NCBI GenBank assembly: GCA_002323995.1
Contig: DCQY01000080.1
Span: 30,552 to 36,687, forward strand
Direction of reading: 5' to 3'
Source of the DNA: Akkermansiaceae bacterium UBA1506
GTDB taxonomy: Bacteria; Verrucomicrobiota; Verrucomicrobiia; Verrucomicrobiales; DEV007
DNA length: 6,136 nt
Position 1 is the stretch's first letter; each line of letters begins with the position of its first letter. The notes beneath the pieces were generated by a model, which worked only from the letters and a program-made list of their open reading frames with translations, was not told the DNA's origin and ran no database searches. The position numbers were made by a program, and so were the translations under genes. Of the stretch, positions 5,532 through 6,136 are shown piece after piece.

Positions 5532-6136
5532 ATGAAATTACCCCAGACTGGTTTAGTTGCTTCTCTTGGTCTCGTCCTCAGCATTTCTTTGTTCAACGTT
5601 GTTGAAGCGGCCGATTTTGATGTCCGGAAGGCTGCTAACGATATCGACGAACTGATTTTTACGGGGCTGGAGAAGCACGGTGTGGAGCCGAATGAGGCAA
5701 TCAACGATGAAACGTTTATTCGGCGGGTTTATCTAGACATTATTGGGCGTGTTCCGACGATCGAAGAGGCAGAAAACTTTCATGGTTCGACCTATCAACG
5801 CAAGAGAGGCCAGCTGATCGCTGATTTACTTGAAAGCGACGGACACATGGCCAGGGCCTATAATTTCTGGGCCGATATTCTTCGGATTAATAATGGCCTT
5901 GGAAACAACAGTCGCACTGTAGAAGCGGCTTACCAGCTATGGGTCAAACAGGCGATCGAGGAGAATAAACCGTATGACGAATTTGTGAACGACCTCGTTT
6001 CCGCCAAGGGAATGATTTGGGAAAATGGAGCGATTGGCTATTACGTGCGCGACCGTGGAATGCCCCTCGATAACATGTCTAATACGGTTCGGGTTTTCCT
6101 CGGAACACGGCTTGAGTGTGCTCAGTGTCATGACCA
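5532..6136 (+). CDS. Exported DUF1549/PSCyt2 (planctomycete cytochrome-like) protein, N-terminal part
   Basis: The first 201 residues of a larger protein are present; the gene runs off the right edge. Residues 1-26 form a signal peptide: a short basic start (MKLPQ), a hydrophobic core (about 7-24), and a plausible cleavage after VEA before ADFDV. The mature part matches DUF1549 (PSCyt2): FIRRVYLDIIGRVPTIEEAE (62-81), HMARAYNFWADILRI (105-119), KPYDEFVNDLVSAKG (146-160), then NTVRVFLGTRLECAQCHD (184-201). The last contains CxxCH (C196, C199, H200), a heme-c-like motif typical of the family. These proteins usually continue into DUF1553, are numerous in Planctomycetota and Verrucomicrobiota, and often sit beside a DUF1501 gene; their role is unknown, with envelope or polysaccharide-related roles suggested. 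No PSCyt1 domain precedes DUF1549 here. A GTG at 5514 in the same frame is an alternative start that adds six residues; the ATG at 5532 gives the cleaner signal peptide. Neither has a Shine-Dalgarno motif. Confidence 0.88.
   Translation, partial: MKLPQTGLVASLGLVLSISLFNVVEAADFDVRKAANDIDELIFTGLEKHGVEPNEAINDETFIRRVYLDIIGRVPTIEEAENFHGSTYQRKRGQLIADLLESDGHMARAYNFWADILRINNGLGNNSRTVEAAYQLWVKQAIEENKPYDEFVNDLVSAKGMIWENGAIGYYVRDRGMPLDNMSNTVRVFLGTRLECAQCHD

Noticed and set aside
5592..5606. TTCAAC-GTT-GTTGAA inverted repeat
   Set aside because: It lies within the signal-peptide coding region and is explained by the codons for Phe-Asn-Val-Val-Glu; no regulatory evidence.
5507..6131. Minus-strand frames of 64-65 codons opposite the DUF1549 gene
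   Set aside because: The plus-strand frame has a signal peptide and family motifs; the antisense frames are shadows.

Overview
The window looks like an ordinary chromosomal segment of a Verrucomicrobiota-type bacterium. The main taxonomic clue is the DUF1549/PSCyt2 secreted protein at the right end. That family is expanded in Planctomycetota and Verrucomicrobiota and rare elsewhere. Shine-Dalgarno motifs are scarce before the starts, and base composition looks intermediate by eye. I favour Verrucomicrobiota over Planctomycetota, but the sequence alone does not settle it.

Left half, minus strand, read from right to left: a 578-residue polytopic membrane protein of the ABC-2-like permease type (951-2687) comes first. 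Next is a 220-residue coiled-coil protein with a single C-terminal membrane segment (248-910). Last is the N-terminal part of a very basic, unrecognised protein that runs off the window (1-193). The gaps of 40 and 54 bases would allow one operon. No ATP-binding subunit for the permease is in the window.

Right half, plus strand: a 62-base divergent region (2688-2749) separates the permease from purT (2750-3934, formate-dependent GAR transformylase). It is followed after 21 bases by a HisC-type aminotransferase (3956-5068). A 97-residue protein of unknown function (5052-5345) overlaps the hisC end by 17 bases. These three are probably co-transcribed and combine purine and histidine (or aromatic amino acid) biosynthesis with a possibly coupled unknown. 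A 186-base gap (5346-5531) then leads to a truncated gene for an exported DUF1549/PSCyt2 protein (5532 to the end), cut just after its CxxCH motif.

No rRNA, tRNA, CRISPR array, insertion sequence or phage gene was seen. Nothing here is clearly a new system. The items most worth checking are the permease/tail-anchored coiled-coil pair, the 97-residue protein overlapping hisC, and the partial basic protein at the left edge.
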